Part shown: one piece after another, positions 45,096 to 53,592 of the stretch | Layout of the letters: each line of letters begins with the position of its first letter | How positions within the stretch are numbered: position 1 is the first letter of the stretch | Source: Novosphingobium sp. Rr 2-17 | Lineage (GTDB): Bacteria; Pseudomonadota; Alphaproteobacteria; Sphingomonadales; Sphingomonadaceae | Length of the DNA stretch: 64,000 nt | Direction: 5' to 3' | NCBI RefSeq assembly: GCF_000272475.1 | Contig: NZ_AKFJ01000011.1 | Span: forward strand, 1-64,000 | Translations under genes and position numbers: made by a program | The notes under the pieces: generated by a model | Database searches by the model: none | Told to the model about the DNA's origin: nothing | Seen by the model: the letters and a program-made list of their open reading frames with translations, nothing else

Positions 45096-46452
45096 CGCGG
45101 GGCTTCCTTGGCAGCGCTCGAAATTCAGGGTGCTCATTCACGAAACGCAGGATCATCGCGGCCGCCACCAACTTGGCAATGCCGGGCACCGTGGCGAAGG
45201 CGAAAACGATCCCGGCCACCGCATGGGCCGATTGTGGCAACCCTACGCGCGCAGCAGCGGAATCGAAGCCGAACAGCGACAATAGCGCGCCCACCACCAG
45301 CGTCCCGCCAAAGGCGATGCCGACCTTCTCGATCGCGGACCAGATCGCCGAATAGGAGCCGGCGCGGTTCTCGCCATAGTCGCTGCGCGCGCCGGCAATG
45401 CAGTCAGACAACAGCGACAGGACGATGGTACCCCACCCGGCGTTGCAGGCAGCCATCGCAGCGGCCAGCGCGTAAGACACAATAACCGGCGCGTGCGGCA
45501 CTTGCCCCCACACCAGCGTCACCAGTCCGTGACCAACGGCGGCCAGCACGTACGTCTGCTTCTTGCCGATCCGCCGCGCCACCATCACCCACAGCGGCGA
45601 TCCGCCCATCACCGCGAAGGCCATGATCGCGGACATTACGCCCAGGTCATGCAGCGGTTGAGGCCGACCCATCGCGTATTTCACGAAGAACGGGAAGCTG
45701 GCGTACGTGATGCCCGCAGCCACGGTCATGACGATGGCGGACAAGCACAAGATCGCAAACCGACGGTCGGCAAAGGCGCGCGGCAGATCGCGCAAAGTGA
45801 ACGGCCGTGCCGCGTCGCGCGGCTCGGGAATGCGGGCGGCAAAACGCCAGGCGACGAGCAGGCAAGTGAAGCACACGAGGCCGATGCAGCCCATCGTGAT
45901 GAGGTGTGCGTTGCGATCGCCGCCCAGCGCGTTGACGGCCATCGGCGCGACCGAGGAACTCAGCAGCACGCCAAGCCCGGTAAACCCATGCTTCCAGCCC
46001 ATCAGCTCGGTGCGTTCGACCGGGTCGGAAGACATTTCGGAAAACTGTGCCAGATACGGCACCGAAAACGTCGAATAGACCGCCATGTAGGCGCTAAAAG
46101 TTACGAACACCCATGCGACCTGGAAGGCGACCGCGGCCTGCGGCACCGCGAAGACGCCCAGCATCGCGAACGGCGCCGCGATCCCGCCCACTAGCAGCCA
46201 GCGCCGCCGGGGAAAGCGGCTTGCCATGCGGTCGGAGGCAAGGCCGATCCACAAGTCGAAGATTACGCTGAACACCACCTTGGGCACGAAGATGGCCGTG
46301 CCCGCGATTGCCGGGGGAATGCCCATGACATTGGTCAGGTAAAACAGCAGCAGCAGCGAAGGCGCATCGCGGAACAACTGGCCCGCCACCTGGCCGATGC
46401 CGAAGCCAGCCTTGGTGGATGTGGGCAATCGGCGCGGAAGGTCTGAAGTCAC
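45088..46452 (-). CDS. MFS transporter, GPH/MelB-like
   Basis: 454-aa inner-membrane permease with about 12 helices. The opening FGIGQVAGQLFRDAPSLLLLFYLTNVMGI and DLWIGLASDRMASRFPRRRW are typical of the glycoside-pentoside-hexuronide:cation symporter family. It is related to the transporter at 56723-58105. It is the first gene of the minus-strand operon MFS-Gfo-SUMF, with an operator-like site 78-94 bases upstream. It probably moves the partly degraded substrate from periplasm to cytoplasm. Confidence 0.9.
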   Translation of the reverse strand: MTSDLPRRLPTSTKAGFGIGQVAGQLFRDAPSLLLLFYLTNVMGIPPAIAGTAIFVPKVVFSVIFDLWIGLASDRMASRFPRRRWLLVGGIAAPFAMLGVFAVPQAAVAFQVAWVFVTFSAYMAVYSTFSVPYLAQFSEMSSDPVERTELMGWKHGFTGLGVLLSSSVAPMAVNALGGDRNAHLITMGCIGLVCFTCLLVAWRFAARIPEPRDAARPFTLRDLPRAFADRRFAILCLSAIVMTVAAGITYASFPFFVKYAMGRPQPLHDLGVMSAIMAFAVMGGSPLWVMVARRIGKKQTYVLAAVGHGLVTLVWGQVPHAPVIVSYALAAAMAACNAGWGTIVLSLLSDCIAGARSDYGENRAGSYSAIWSAIEKVGIAFGGTLVVGALLSLFGFDSAAARVGLPQSAHAVAGIVFAFATVPGIAKLVAAAMILRFVNEHPEFRALPRKPRDA

Positions 46453-46529
46453 GGGCGGGTTCCGATCGAGGCGCGAGGCAGGCGGATCATGCTGGTGCCA
46501 TGACCAGCGGCGGCTTCCTTCGTGTTAAG

Positions 46530-46546
46530 TTCCCGCCTGTCGGACA
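46530..46546 (-). promoter_or_regulatory. Operator-like site G (TGTCCGACAGGCGGGAA)
   Basis: On the minus strand TCCGACAGGCGG matches the IclR-associated motif exactly through its core, 78-94 bases before the MFS start at 46452. Confidence 0.55.
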
Positions 46547-46600
46547 GCAAGACGGGGGGCAGCGCTGGCGCCGCCTCTCCCTGCCTTTCAGAGCTGCAGC

Positions 46601-47638
46601 CTATTCCGGCTTGCGCACCAGAGCCTTGGGCGCGGGTGGCGGCTTGGGCGGGGTCCAGCCTGCAGGCACTGGCGCCGGGGTCTGTTCACGGGCGTAGTTT
46701 TCCAGGCTCGACAGCGACGGGCCGTAATCCTCGGTCGGCGCGTGTAGCCACTTTTCATCCATCGCCCGCGCGGCTGCCACCAAGTCGGCGGGCAGACCGG
46801 CGACGCCGTTCTCAACGGTTTGGAAGTGGGTGAAGTAGTTCACGTGGCCCTCGGCCTGACCCATCAGCATCCAGGGCAGCCATGGCGTGATGCGGCTCCA
46901 AGCGCCGATGTGCGGGATATGGGTGAGGTTGGGGTTTTCGACGTCGGCGCGCTTCACGGTGTAGATGAAATGCTCTGACACGCGGTTCATCGGGCCGGAC
47001 GATTCACGCACCCACTTGGCCGGATCGAGGGCGTTGGGATATTGCATGTCGATGTCGCTACGCAGCAGCATCGTGCCGTTGGGGGCAAATTCCCAGTCCT
47101 GCAGGAATGGCTTGCGCGGCGGCTTGTCCTTGTTGAGCCCACCATAGGACGGTGGCTCGGGTTCCCATTGGCTGATCGTGAAGTTGAACGGATCGTTGGC
47201 GATCGGCACCACCTTTACCGTCTCTCCCGTATAGGGATTGTCCCAGGACTTGAGGATTTCGCGGGTCTTGGGGTCACGGTAGAAGACGATCTCCCGCAGC
47301 ATCCGGCGGTATGAGCCGTCATCCAGACGCTTGGTGCGGACCAGGCTGAAGCCTTCGACTTCGAAAAGCTGGCGGACGGGCTCGTTCGGGCGCACTCCAT
47401 AAGCCTTGCCCTTGATCCAGCCACACTTTTCCTTGGTGGGATCGATGTCCGCATCCAGGCGAACGTAAGTGTCGCGGTTCCACTCCGGGTCTTTAAAGTC
47501 GATCTTGGTCTTGAACGCGGGCGTCGCCTTGCTCGGCCTGGTAACGGCGGCCTGAGTAAATGACGGCGCCGCCGCAAGGCCAGCTGCCAGCCCTGCCAGG
47601 CCAAGGCCCCGTCGGCGCGAGAACTTCATATCGTCCAT
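46601..47638 (-). CDS. Tat-exported DUF1838 family protein
   Basis: 345 aa. The start is ATG 47638 (MDDMKFSRRRGLG), with AGGGA at good spacing. A twin-arginine signal (SRRRGLGLAGLAAGLAA) predicts folded export to the periplasm. The mature part has DUF1838 features such as DTYVRLDADIDPTKEKCGW, IVFYRDPKTREILKSWDNPY and HFQTVENGVAGLPADLV. The biochemical function of DUF1838 is not known to me. It is monocistronic between the MFS operon and the divergent methyltransferase, and shares an operator-like site with the latter. Confidence 0.85.
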   Translation of the reverse strand: MDDMKFSRRRGLGLAGLAAGLAAAPSFTQAAVTRPSKATPAFKTKIDFKDPEWNRDTYVRLDADIDPTKEKCGWIKGKAYGVRPNEPVRQLFEVEGFSLVRTKRLDDGSYRRMLREIVFYRDPKTREILKSWDNPYTGETVKVVPIANDPFNFTISQWEPEPPSYGGLNKDKPPRKPFLQDWEFAPNGTMLLRSDIDMQYPNALDPAKWVRESSGPMNRVSEHFIYTVKRADVENPNLTHIPHIGAWSRITPWLPWMLMGQAEGHVNYFTHFQTVENGVAGLPADLVAAARAMDEKWLHAPTEDYGPSLSSLENYAREQTPAPVPAGWTPPKPPPAPKALVRKPE

Positions 47639-47732
47639 TCGTTGATCCCTCAATTCGACGTGCGGACCGGTCGATCCAACTGATCGGGTTTTTTGCGCTT
47701 TCCTACTCGGCAGGTATCAGGATAGCATCGGA

Positions 47733-47749
47733 TGATCGCCAATCGGATA
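47733..47749 (-). promoter_or_regulatory. Operator-like site H (TATCCGATTGGCGATCA)
   Basis: On the minus strand the left half and spacer match the motif and the right half is partial (13 of 17). It lies 95 bases before the DUF1838 start and 76 bases before the methyltransferase start. Confidence 0.45.
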
Positions 47750-47824
47750 GCGGCCACCGCGCGGGCTGCCCTTGGCCCCACCACAGCGCAATGTGCAAAA
47801 GCACAGGATCAGCGGAGTCGCCTC

Positions 47825-49054
47825 ATGCTCAACACCTTCCAGCAATCGCCGCACGCCGCCCTCCCCAAGGCGACCGCCGACGAAGCGTCGCGCCAGGAAT
47901 TCGCCAAGAGCTTCAAGGGCTTCATCCAGTCCACGTTGCTGCCGGGGCTCACCCCGGTGTACCAGACCCGGGTATCGCGTGCGTTCGAAAAGCAGCATGG
48001 TCGCGCGCCCGTCGATCGCCGCGATATTCGCGCCGGGATGGTGACGGACGAGTATTTTCAGCATTACGCCGCCGCAAACCGGATCGCGCAGGAACTGCTG
48101 TGGGAATCGGTCAACGGCTCGGTCGAGCGCCAGCTTCCCGAGCTGCTCGAAAGCGCCAAGGCGCTGTCCGCCGCGACGCCCGCCAAACTGGAAATTCCCG
48201 AAGGCTTCGAGCCACCGCGCTATGTGACCGCGCTCGACATCCATTGCATGCCCGGCGGGTATTGCACGCAAGTGTGCGAGGACGATATCTCGGTCGGTGC
48301 GCTCTACGATCGCGGCGTGTACCTTTATGCGATGGGCTACACCGGGCCGAACAACGACGACATGGGCCGCTCGGTCGTCAACTACATCAAGCGCAAGCTG
48401 CCGGACTTCAAGCCGCGCCGCATCCTCGACATGGGCTGCACCGTCGGTCACTCCACCCTGCCCTACAAGGAATTGTTCCCCGAGGCCGAAGTGTGGGGCA
48501 TCGATGTCGGCGCGCCTGTAGTGCGCTATGCCCACGCCCGCGCCGCCGCGATGGGCCAGGAAGTGAACTTCGCGCAGATGAACGCCGAAGCCACCACGTT
48601 CCCCGATGGCCACTTCGACCTAGTCGTCAGCCACATCCTGCTGCACGAAACCAGCGGCAAGGCCATGCCCAAGATCTTCAACGAAGCGCACCGCGTGCTC
48701 GCCCCCGGCGGCTTGATGATCCACGCTGACTTGCCGCCGTTCGACCTGATGGACCCGTTTACCCAGTTCATCCTCGATAACGAGACGTGGTATAACAACG
48801 AGCCGTTCTGGGGAGCCATGCGCGACATGGACCAGATCACCCTGGCCGAACGCGCCGGCTTCGACCGTGCCGACGTGCGGTTCGACACCGCGCCGATGGC
48901 GGTCATGGAGTTCGCGGCAGCCGCCAGCGGCTATAGCCAGGAAGCGTCCGAGCACGTCGCCGAGCGCGACTTCACCGCAGGCGAGTTCGCGCCCGGCGGT
49001 GGCTGGGAAGTGCTGATCGCCCGCAAACCCGCCGACAAGGCCCTCGCGGCGTAA
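47825..49054 (+). CDS. SAM-dependent methyltransferase-fold protein 1
   Basis: 409-aa class I methyltransferase. The start at ATG 47825 (CGGAG upstream) is preferred to the in-frame ATG 47732, which overlaps the operator-like site and adds no conserved residues. About 190 residues of alpha-helical N-terminal domain precede motif I (RRILDMGCTVGHST, near residue 199), then VWGIDVGAPVVRYAHARA, FDLVVSHILLHETS and GGLMIHADLPPFD. The same arrangement recurs in the gene at 62506-63690. A small helical protein gene follows at 14 bases, as a candidate obligatory partner. The substrate is unknown. Confidence 0.85.
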   Translation: MLNTFQQSPHAALPKATADEASRQEFAKSFKGFIQSTLLPGLTPVYQTRVSRAFEKQHGRAPVDRRDIRAGMVTDEYFQHYAAANRIAQELLWESVNGSVERQLPELLESAKALSAATPAKLEIPEGFEPPRYVTALDIHCMPGGYCTQVCEDDISVGALYDRGVYLYAMGYTGPNNDDMGRSVVNYIKRKLPDFKPRRILDMGCTVGHSTLPYKELFPEAEVWGIDVGAPVVRYAHARAAAMGQEVNFAQMNAEATTFPDGHFDLVVSHILLHETSGKAMPKIFNEAHRVLAPGGLMIHADLPPFDLMDPFTQFILDNETWYNNEPFWGAMRDMDQITLAERAGFDRADVRFDTAPMAVMEFAAAASGYSQEASEHVAERDFTAGEFAPGGGWEVLIARKPADKALAA

Positions 49055-49068
49055 AAGGACTGCAACTC

Positions 49069-49452
49069 GTGACTGACACCACCACCGCCGCCACTGCCAC
49101 CGCCGAACGCCCCCACGTCGTCCGCCACGCGCGCGGCAAGCGCCCGCAGTTCTACGAAACGCCCGGCCTCGATGCCGCCATGTCGATGATCATGGTCCTC
49201 GCCAACGAGCTATGCGTCGTGCGCGACCGCCTCGATTCCGCCGAACGCGCCGCCGCTGCCAAGGGCATCGACCTGGCGGGCGGCATTGAGACCTTGGATC
49301 TCGACCAAGACGCCCTGGAAGAACGCGAGGCGCGCCGTCAGGAATTCCTGCAGCGCTTGTTCTACCACCAACTCAAGGACGCCGACGAAGCGGCGCAGGC
49401 GCATACCGAGGCGGCGTATAACGCGACGATCCACGATATCGCGCAACCGTAA
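49069..49452 (+). CDS. Small helical protein, partner of methyltransferase 1
   Basis: 127 aa. The start is GTG 49069 with AAAGGA upstream. The N-terminus is Thr/Ala-rich, then a helical core (MIMVLANELCVVRDRLDSAE) and an acidic C-terminal half rich in Glu/Arg. No known domain is recognised. It is homologous to the partial gene at the window end (63713-64000), which also neighbours a methyltransferase: both share ETPGLDAA/ETTDALAG, VVRDRLDSAER/VLKDRLDANER and a following Gly. A dedicated subunit or stability partner of the methyltransferase is likely. Confidence 0.78.
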   Translation: MTDTTTAATATAERPHVVRHARGKRPQFYETPGLDAAMSMIMVLANELCVVRDRLDSAERAAAAKGIDLAGGIETLDLDQDALEEREARRQEFLQRLFYHQLKDADEAAQAHTEAAYNATIHDIAQP

Positions 49453-49540
49453 AGGGGGCTGATGGGGCTGCGCCATTCGTTACGAATGAGGGCTCTGCTC
49501 CTGTAATTCCCGTATAATTGGGATATACATCCAAAATATT

Positions 49541-49620
49541 TCGTCAATTGCGAGCGCAGCGAAGCAATCCAGGGCAGTTGAACGCCGCCCTGGATTGCTT
49601 CGCTACGCTCGCAATGACGA
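49541..49620. repeat. REP-like palindromic element, copy 2
   Basis: A 34/35-base inverted repeat: TTGCGAGCGCAGCGAAGCAA and the following TCCAGGGC (to 49575) pair with GCCCTGGA and TTGCTTCGCTACGCTCGCAA from 49587 on. The loop is AGTTGAACGCC, as in copy 1 at 18582-18656. It lies between the convergent ends of the small partner gene and the DUF1330 gene. The rest of 49453-49709 shows nothing else. Confidence 0.8.
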
Positions 49621-49709
49621 AATTAGAGGAGTACTACGGCAAGCTTGTGGAACGTTAAGGCGGATTTTACGCATTAACTAAGCTATCACCCTCGCCCAAA
49701 AACCCAGCC

Positions 49710-50003
49710 TCAACCCTCCACCAGCGTCACGCTGACATCGGCGATACCTTGACGCAGTTTCTTGACCTCGGCGTATTCCGACGAGTTCCAGAACGCCAGC
49801 GCGGCATCCGCATCCGGCCATTCCATGACGACGGCGCCGCCACCTTCGTAGCCCTCCCCTTCCAGTACCCGGCCAGCTCGGCCGCGCAGCAGGTAGCGGG
49901 CGCCATAGGCTTCCGCGAGCTTGGCCACGGCCGCCGAATAGCCCCCCGCAACAAAGGCCTCGCGATCGTGGACCTGGGTGGTGATGACGAACCATGCCGG
50001 CAT
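49710..50003 (-). CDS. DUF1330 family protein
   Basis: 97-aa small alpha/beta-barrel-type protein. The start is ATG 50003 (MPAWFVITTQVHDREAF), with TTGAGGAC upstream. VHDREAFVAGGYSAAVAKLAEAYGARYLLRG and GAVVMEWPDADAALAFWNSSEYAEV are the usual DUF1330 pattern of dimeric ferredoxin-like folds. The function of the family is unsettled; related folds act as monooxygenases or isomerases. It lies 16 bases downstream of the FAD monooxygenase and ends the minus-strand operon. Confidence 0.85.
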   Translation of the reverse strand: MPAWFVITTQVHDREAFVAGGYSAAVAKLAEAYGARYLLRGRAGRVLEGEGYEGGGAVVMEWPDADAALAFWNSSEYAEVKKLRQGIADVSVTLVEG

Positions 50004-50019
50004 GGGTGAAGTCCTCAAC

Positions 50020-51228
50020 TCAGGCGATCGCCGCAGCGTCTTCGAGGCTTTGGAACATCGCCTGGCGCATCAGGTAGGCGCGGCGGCGCTGGTCGTCCTG
50101 CTGGATCGCCAGGAAGTCGCGGCGGCGCAGTTCATGCGCCGAGCCATCGGTGTTGCGCATGTAGGCCATGTTCTGCTTGGTCTGCGCCTGCGTGAACGAG
50201 TGGGTTATCTGGCGGCGCTGGCGATCGTAAAGCGACAGCGCCGGTTCCACCGCTGCTTGTCCCTTCAACACTGGCAGCAGCTTTTCGAACAAGTTGAAGG
50301 CGTCATGCACTCCAGAATTCATGCCGAAACCGCCGAGCGGGTTGTTGAGGTGCGCGGCATCGCCCACCAGCATCACCCGGCCTTCGCGGAACGACTGGGC
50401 GACGCGTTGGTGGACTTTGTAGAGCGTGCGGTGATGCGTGACCACCGACGCACCATCGCCGACCAGACGATCGAAGATCGCCGTCTTGTTCGCATCGGAC
50501 ACCAGTTGCGCGTCGTCCACCGCGCCATCCACTGGCACCAGCACCCGCCAGACCGACGGCACCTTGAGCAAAACCAGCCACTCGTTCGGATCGGACACGT
50601 AGTTCACAAGGCTGAGGTTCGGCAAATACGCCGCCAGGTCCGTCTCGGTGGACAAGGTCAGGAACCGCTCCGGGTAAGTGAACCCATCGAACTCGATGCC
50701 CAACCACTTGCGCACGATCGAGTTCGCGCCATCGGCACCGATCAGAAAGTCGGCGCGGATGTGCTCGATGCCCACCATCGTCTCGACTGCAAGGTCGACG
50801 CCATCGGCATCCTGCGTGAACGACAGCAGCCGACTGCCAAAACGCACGTCTGCGTTGGTCAGGTCGTCCAGCCCAGAGGCGAGCGCGCGGGACAAGTGGT
50901 ACTGTTCGCACTGGATACGGAACGGATAGCGCGTGACGTCCTCCAGCTCGCCTAGGTCAAACTCGATCACTTCGCCGGAGGCCCGGTCGCGCCATTGGTA
51001 CACGGGGGCCTTCAGGCCCTTTTCCAGCAGCATCGAAGTGATGCCGATCTGGTCCAGCATTTCCAGCGTCGGCGGATGGAACGTGGACGCGCGAAGGTCT
51101 TGCGCGCAATCGGTTCCCGCTTCGAGCAGGATCACGGAAATGCCGGCCTGCGCCAGCAGCGTAGCGATGACCGTGCCTACGGGGCCGGCACCGGCGATCG
51201 CCACCTGGCAACGATCTTTCACTGACAT
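50020..51228 (-). CDS. FAD-dependent aromatic-type monooxygenase 2
   Basis: 402-aa class A flavin hydroxylase, a close paralogue of the gene at 19512-20717. Long stretches are identical, including the segment that begins RASTFHPPTLEMLDQIGITS and VMLVGDAAHLNNPLGGFGMN. FAD motifs (VAIAGAGPVGTVIATLLAQAG, IGADGANSIVRKWLG) are intact. Differences cluster in the middle domain. The two copies may act on successive or related intermediates. It lies between an exported hydrolase and DUF1330 in a six-gene minus-strand operon. Confidence 0.92.
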   Translation of the reverse strand: MSVKDRCQVAIAGAGPVGTVIATLLAQAGISVILLEAGTDCAQDLRASTFHPPTLEMLDQIGITSMLLEKGLKAPVYQWRDRASGEVIEFDLGELEDVTRYPFRIQCEQYHLSRALASGLDDLTNADVRFGSRLLSFTQDADGVDLAVETMVGIEHIRADFLIGADGANSIVRKWLGIEFDGFTYPERFLTLSTETDLAAYLPNLSLVNYVSDPNEWLVLLKVPSVWRVLVPVDGAVDDAQLVSDANKTAIFDRLVGDGASVVTHHRTLYKVHQRVAQSFREGRVMLVGDAAHLNNPLGGFGMNSGVHDAFNLFEKLLPVLKGQAAVEPALSLYDRQRRQITHSFTQAQTKQNMAYMRNTDGSAHELRRRDFLAIQQDDQRRRAYLMRQAMFQSLEDAAAIA

Positions 51229-51349
51229 TTCAAAGGGAACTCCAATAGGCAGAAAACAGGGCTATCGCCCGTTCAGGCGTCCTGCGTGGACCGCGACAGT
51301 TCTATCCGCGTCGCGATCATGGGAATGGCGTGGCGATGCGCGCGAGCGC

Positions 51350-52366
51350 TCAGGCCTTCCCGCCGGCGGTTTTGAGGGAAGCGGGTGCGTCCTGGGAGCG
51401 CTCGACGGTGTCGAGCCAGGCCTTGAGGTCCCGGGTGAACTTCTCCGGGTTTTCCCACATCGGAAAATGGCCCAAGTCGGGGTATACGATCAGCTTGACC
51501 TGCGCATGGGTGAAGCGTTTTACCGAGGCTTGCGCCCCTTGTGAGATCACGTCGTCGTAACTGCACCATTGCAGCAGCACGGGCACTCGCACAGCTTCCG
51601 CGACTGAGCCGACGTCCGAGGTCTGAAACGCCTTTACGTTGGCCCTGATATACTGTGCCTGGCGATCGAGCGCGCCCGGCAAGTTGTTCATGTCGTAGAT
51701 CTGGTCGACCATCCGATCCGTAGGTTTGAAACCAGGCGGGGTCGTGTCCTTGAGCACCAACCGCCAGAACCAGCGCGGGCGCCAATCTGGCAGCACCGAC
51801 TTGAAGACCGGCAGGCTCCAACTCAGCCGCCAATCCACCTTGCGGGTCTGGCTCGGCCTTTCGAGCGGCAGCATCGAGAATGCCATAGCCGTGACGTGTC
51901 CGGGAAAGGCCCGGTTATATTCCAGGCCGACGTTCGATCCGTTGGACGTTGCCACCAGCGCGAACTTGTCATGGCCAAGCTGCTTCATCAGCCCGTCCAT
52001 CAACTGCGCCGAACGCGGCGTGGAATAGACGCCGGAAGGGTCTGGTGAGGTCAAGCCGTAGGGCGACCAATCGAAACGCACCACGCGGTAGCGGTCCTTG
52101 AGCCGATCGGCCACGCCATCCCATTCGTGCAGATTGACGATCGAGCCGTGGAGCAGGACCACCACCGGCGCACCGGCGGGGCCTTCTTCGCGCACATGCA
52201 TCCGCACGCCATCGACGGTGACGAAGCGCGAAGGCGCATCGGCCCACCGTTGCTCCACCTTGGCACGGTCGCTGTCGCCCGCCCCTGCGCGCAAGGCCAA
52301 AACCGTGCCGCCGCTTGCCAGGAGCACCGCGGCGACGACGCCCAGGACGATCCGCCCGGCCTTCAT
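51350..52366 (-). CDS. Membrane-anchored or exported alpha/beta hydrolase
   Basis: 338 aa with an N-terminal hydrophobic segment (IVLGVVAAVLLASGGTVLAL) acting as signal or anchor. The fold shows VVVLLHGSIVNLHEWDGVA, the nucleophile elbow VATSNGSN (Ala replaces the first Gly of GxSxG), an acid near WCSYDDV and the catalytic His in DLGHFPMWENPEKFT. It is similar in plan to the proteins at 34895 and 61441. The start overlaps the end of the luciferase-like gene (ATGA). It is probably periplasmic. Confidence 0.88.
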   Translation of the reverse strand: MKAGRIVLGVVAAVLLASGGTVLALRAGAGDSDRAKVEQRWADAPSRFVTVDGVRMHVREEGPAGAPVVVLLHGSIVNLHEWDGVADRLKDRYRVVRFDWSPYGLTSPDPSGVYSTPRSAQLMDGLMKQLGHDKFALVATSNGSNVGLEYNRAFPGHVTAMAFSMLPLERPSQTRKVDWRLSWSLPVFKSVLPDWRPRWFWRLVLKDTTPPGFKPTDRMVDQIYDMNNLPGALDRQAQYIRANVKAFQTSDVGSVAEAVRVPVLLQWCSYDDVISQGAQASVKRFTHAQVKLIVYPDLGHFPMWENPEKFTRDLKAWLDTVERSQDAPASLKTAGGKA

Positions 52367-53592
52367 GCTGCCACTACCTCACGAGCGGAAAGGCCCATCG
52401 ACGCGCGCAAGGTGTCGCCCGGATAATCGGTACGCAAGCGGCCGCGTTGCTGCAGGATCGGTACAACTTGCTCGACGAAGTCCTCAAGCCCGCCCGGCAT
52501 GTAACTGGGCTGCAGGGTGAAGCCATCGCAAGCGCCGGCATCGCGCCATTCGATCATCATTTCCGCCATTTTTTCGGGCGTACCGACGAATACGTTGTGG
52601 CCGCGCGGATGGCGCATGAAGTTGGCAGCGAAATCGCCCAGCGGCGTGCCCTTCTCCTGCGCCGGGGTGATGGCGCGGGCGATGTCTGCCTTGGGCAGGA
52701 TGGTCTGCGCCAAGATCGTATCGACCGGGATCGCCCCGGTCGGATCGAAGCCGGTCAGATCGCAGCCCAGCGATTCCGACAAGTATTCGACCGCCAAGGC
52801 AACGTCCGCCAGATCGAGGATCGCCATGTGGTTGGCGCGTGCCTCTTCCTCGGTGCTGCCCAGCACGCACGACAGGCCCGGCATGATCCGCACGCCATCG
52901 GGATTGCGGCCGACGCCGGCGACACGGTCGCGCAAGTCGTTGCGGAAATCGATGCCGGCCTCGATGCTGGCGGCGGGGCAGAAGATCGCCTCGGCGGTGC
53001 GCGCGGCGAAATCGCGACCGTCTGGAGACTGGCCGGCCTGCACCAGCACCGGGCGGCCCTGACGTAGTTTTGGCCCTTCGCAGTCCATCGCGGCCCACAG
53101 CTCGCAGGCCTTGGCGACCACCTCCTTCGCATGGCGATAGCGCTCGTCCTTGGGTGGCAGATCGTCCTCGCCGAAATTGGGCGCGGTGGCGGGGTGCGCG
53201 GTGGTGACGATGTTCCAGCCAGAGCGGCCACCGGTGATCCGCTCCATCGTGCCGAAACGTTCCGCCAGCATTTCGGGCGAGTTGTAAGTGGTCGATACGG
53301 TGGCGACGAGACCGATGTGCCGCGTCACCGCTGCCATCGCGGTCAGCAGGCTGACCGGATCGAGCGTGGGCATCGCCATGCGCTCAGGCGTGCGACCACC
53401 GGCCCCGCGCGACTGCAACTGGTCGCCAAAGACGATGGCGTCGAAGCGGCCCTGCTCGGCCAGCTTGGCGACGCGGGTGTAGTAATCCATCGCGAACACG
53501 CCTTCGGGTCGCGCGCGCTTGTGCATCCAGCCGCTCGGGAAAAAGCCGATGCCTTGCAGAAAGGCCCAGAGGTGGATCTGCTTTTCCATCAT
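52363..53592 (-). CDS. FMN-dependent luciferase-like monooxygenase (NtaA/SnaA/DszA type)
   Basis: 409-aa two-component flavin monooxygenase subunit that would need reduced FMN from a reductase not seen in the window. Diagnostic segments: FDAIVFGDQLQ, HIGLVATVSTTYNSPEMLAE, GGRSGWNIVTT, LVQAGQSPDGRDFAARTAEAIF and HNVFVGTPEKMAEMM. The group oxidises N-substituted polycarboxylates, sulfur heterocycles and lactam-type rings (RutA is a relative). Its start codon overlaps the stop of the shorter relative upstream, so both are translated from one message. Confidence 0.9.
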   Translation of the reverse strand: MMEKQIHLWAFLQGIGFFPSGWMHKRARPEGVFAMDYYTRVAKLAEQGRFDAIVFGDQLQSRGAGGRTPERMAMPTLDPVSLLTAMAAVTRHIGLVATVSTTYNSPEMLAERFGTMERITGGRSGWNIVTTAHPATAPNFGEDDLPPKDERYRHAKEVVAKACELWAAMDCEGPKLRQGRPVLVQAGQSPDGRDFAARTAEAIFCPAASIEAGIDFRNDLRDRVAGVGRNPDGVRIMPGLSCVLGSTEEEARANHMAILDLADVALAVEYLSESLGCDLTGFDPTGAIPVDTILAQTILPKADIARAITPAQEKGTPLGDFAANFMRHPRGHNVFVGTPEKMAEMMIEWRDAGACDGFTLQPSYMPGGLEDFVEQVVPILQQRGRLRTDYPGDTLRASMGLSAREVVAA

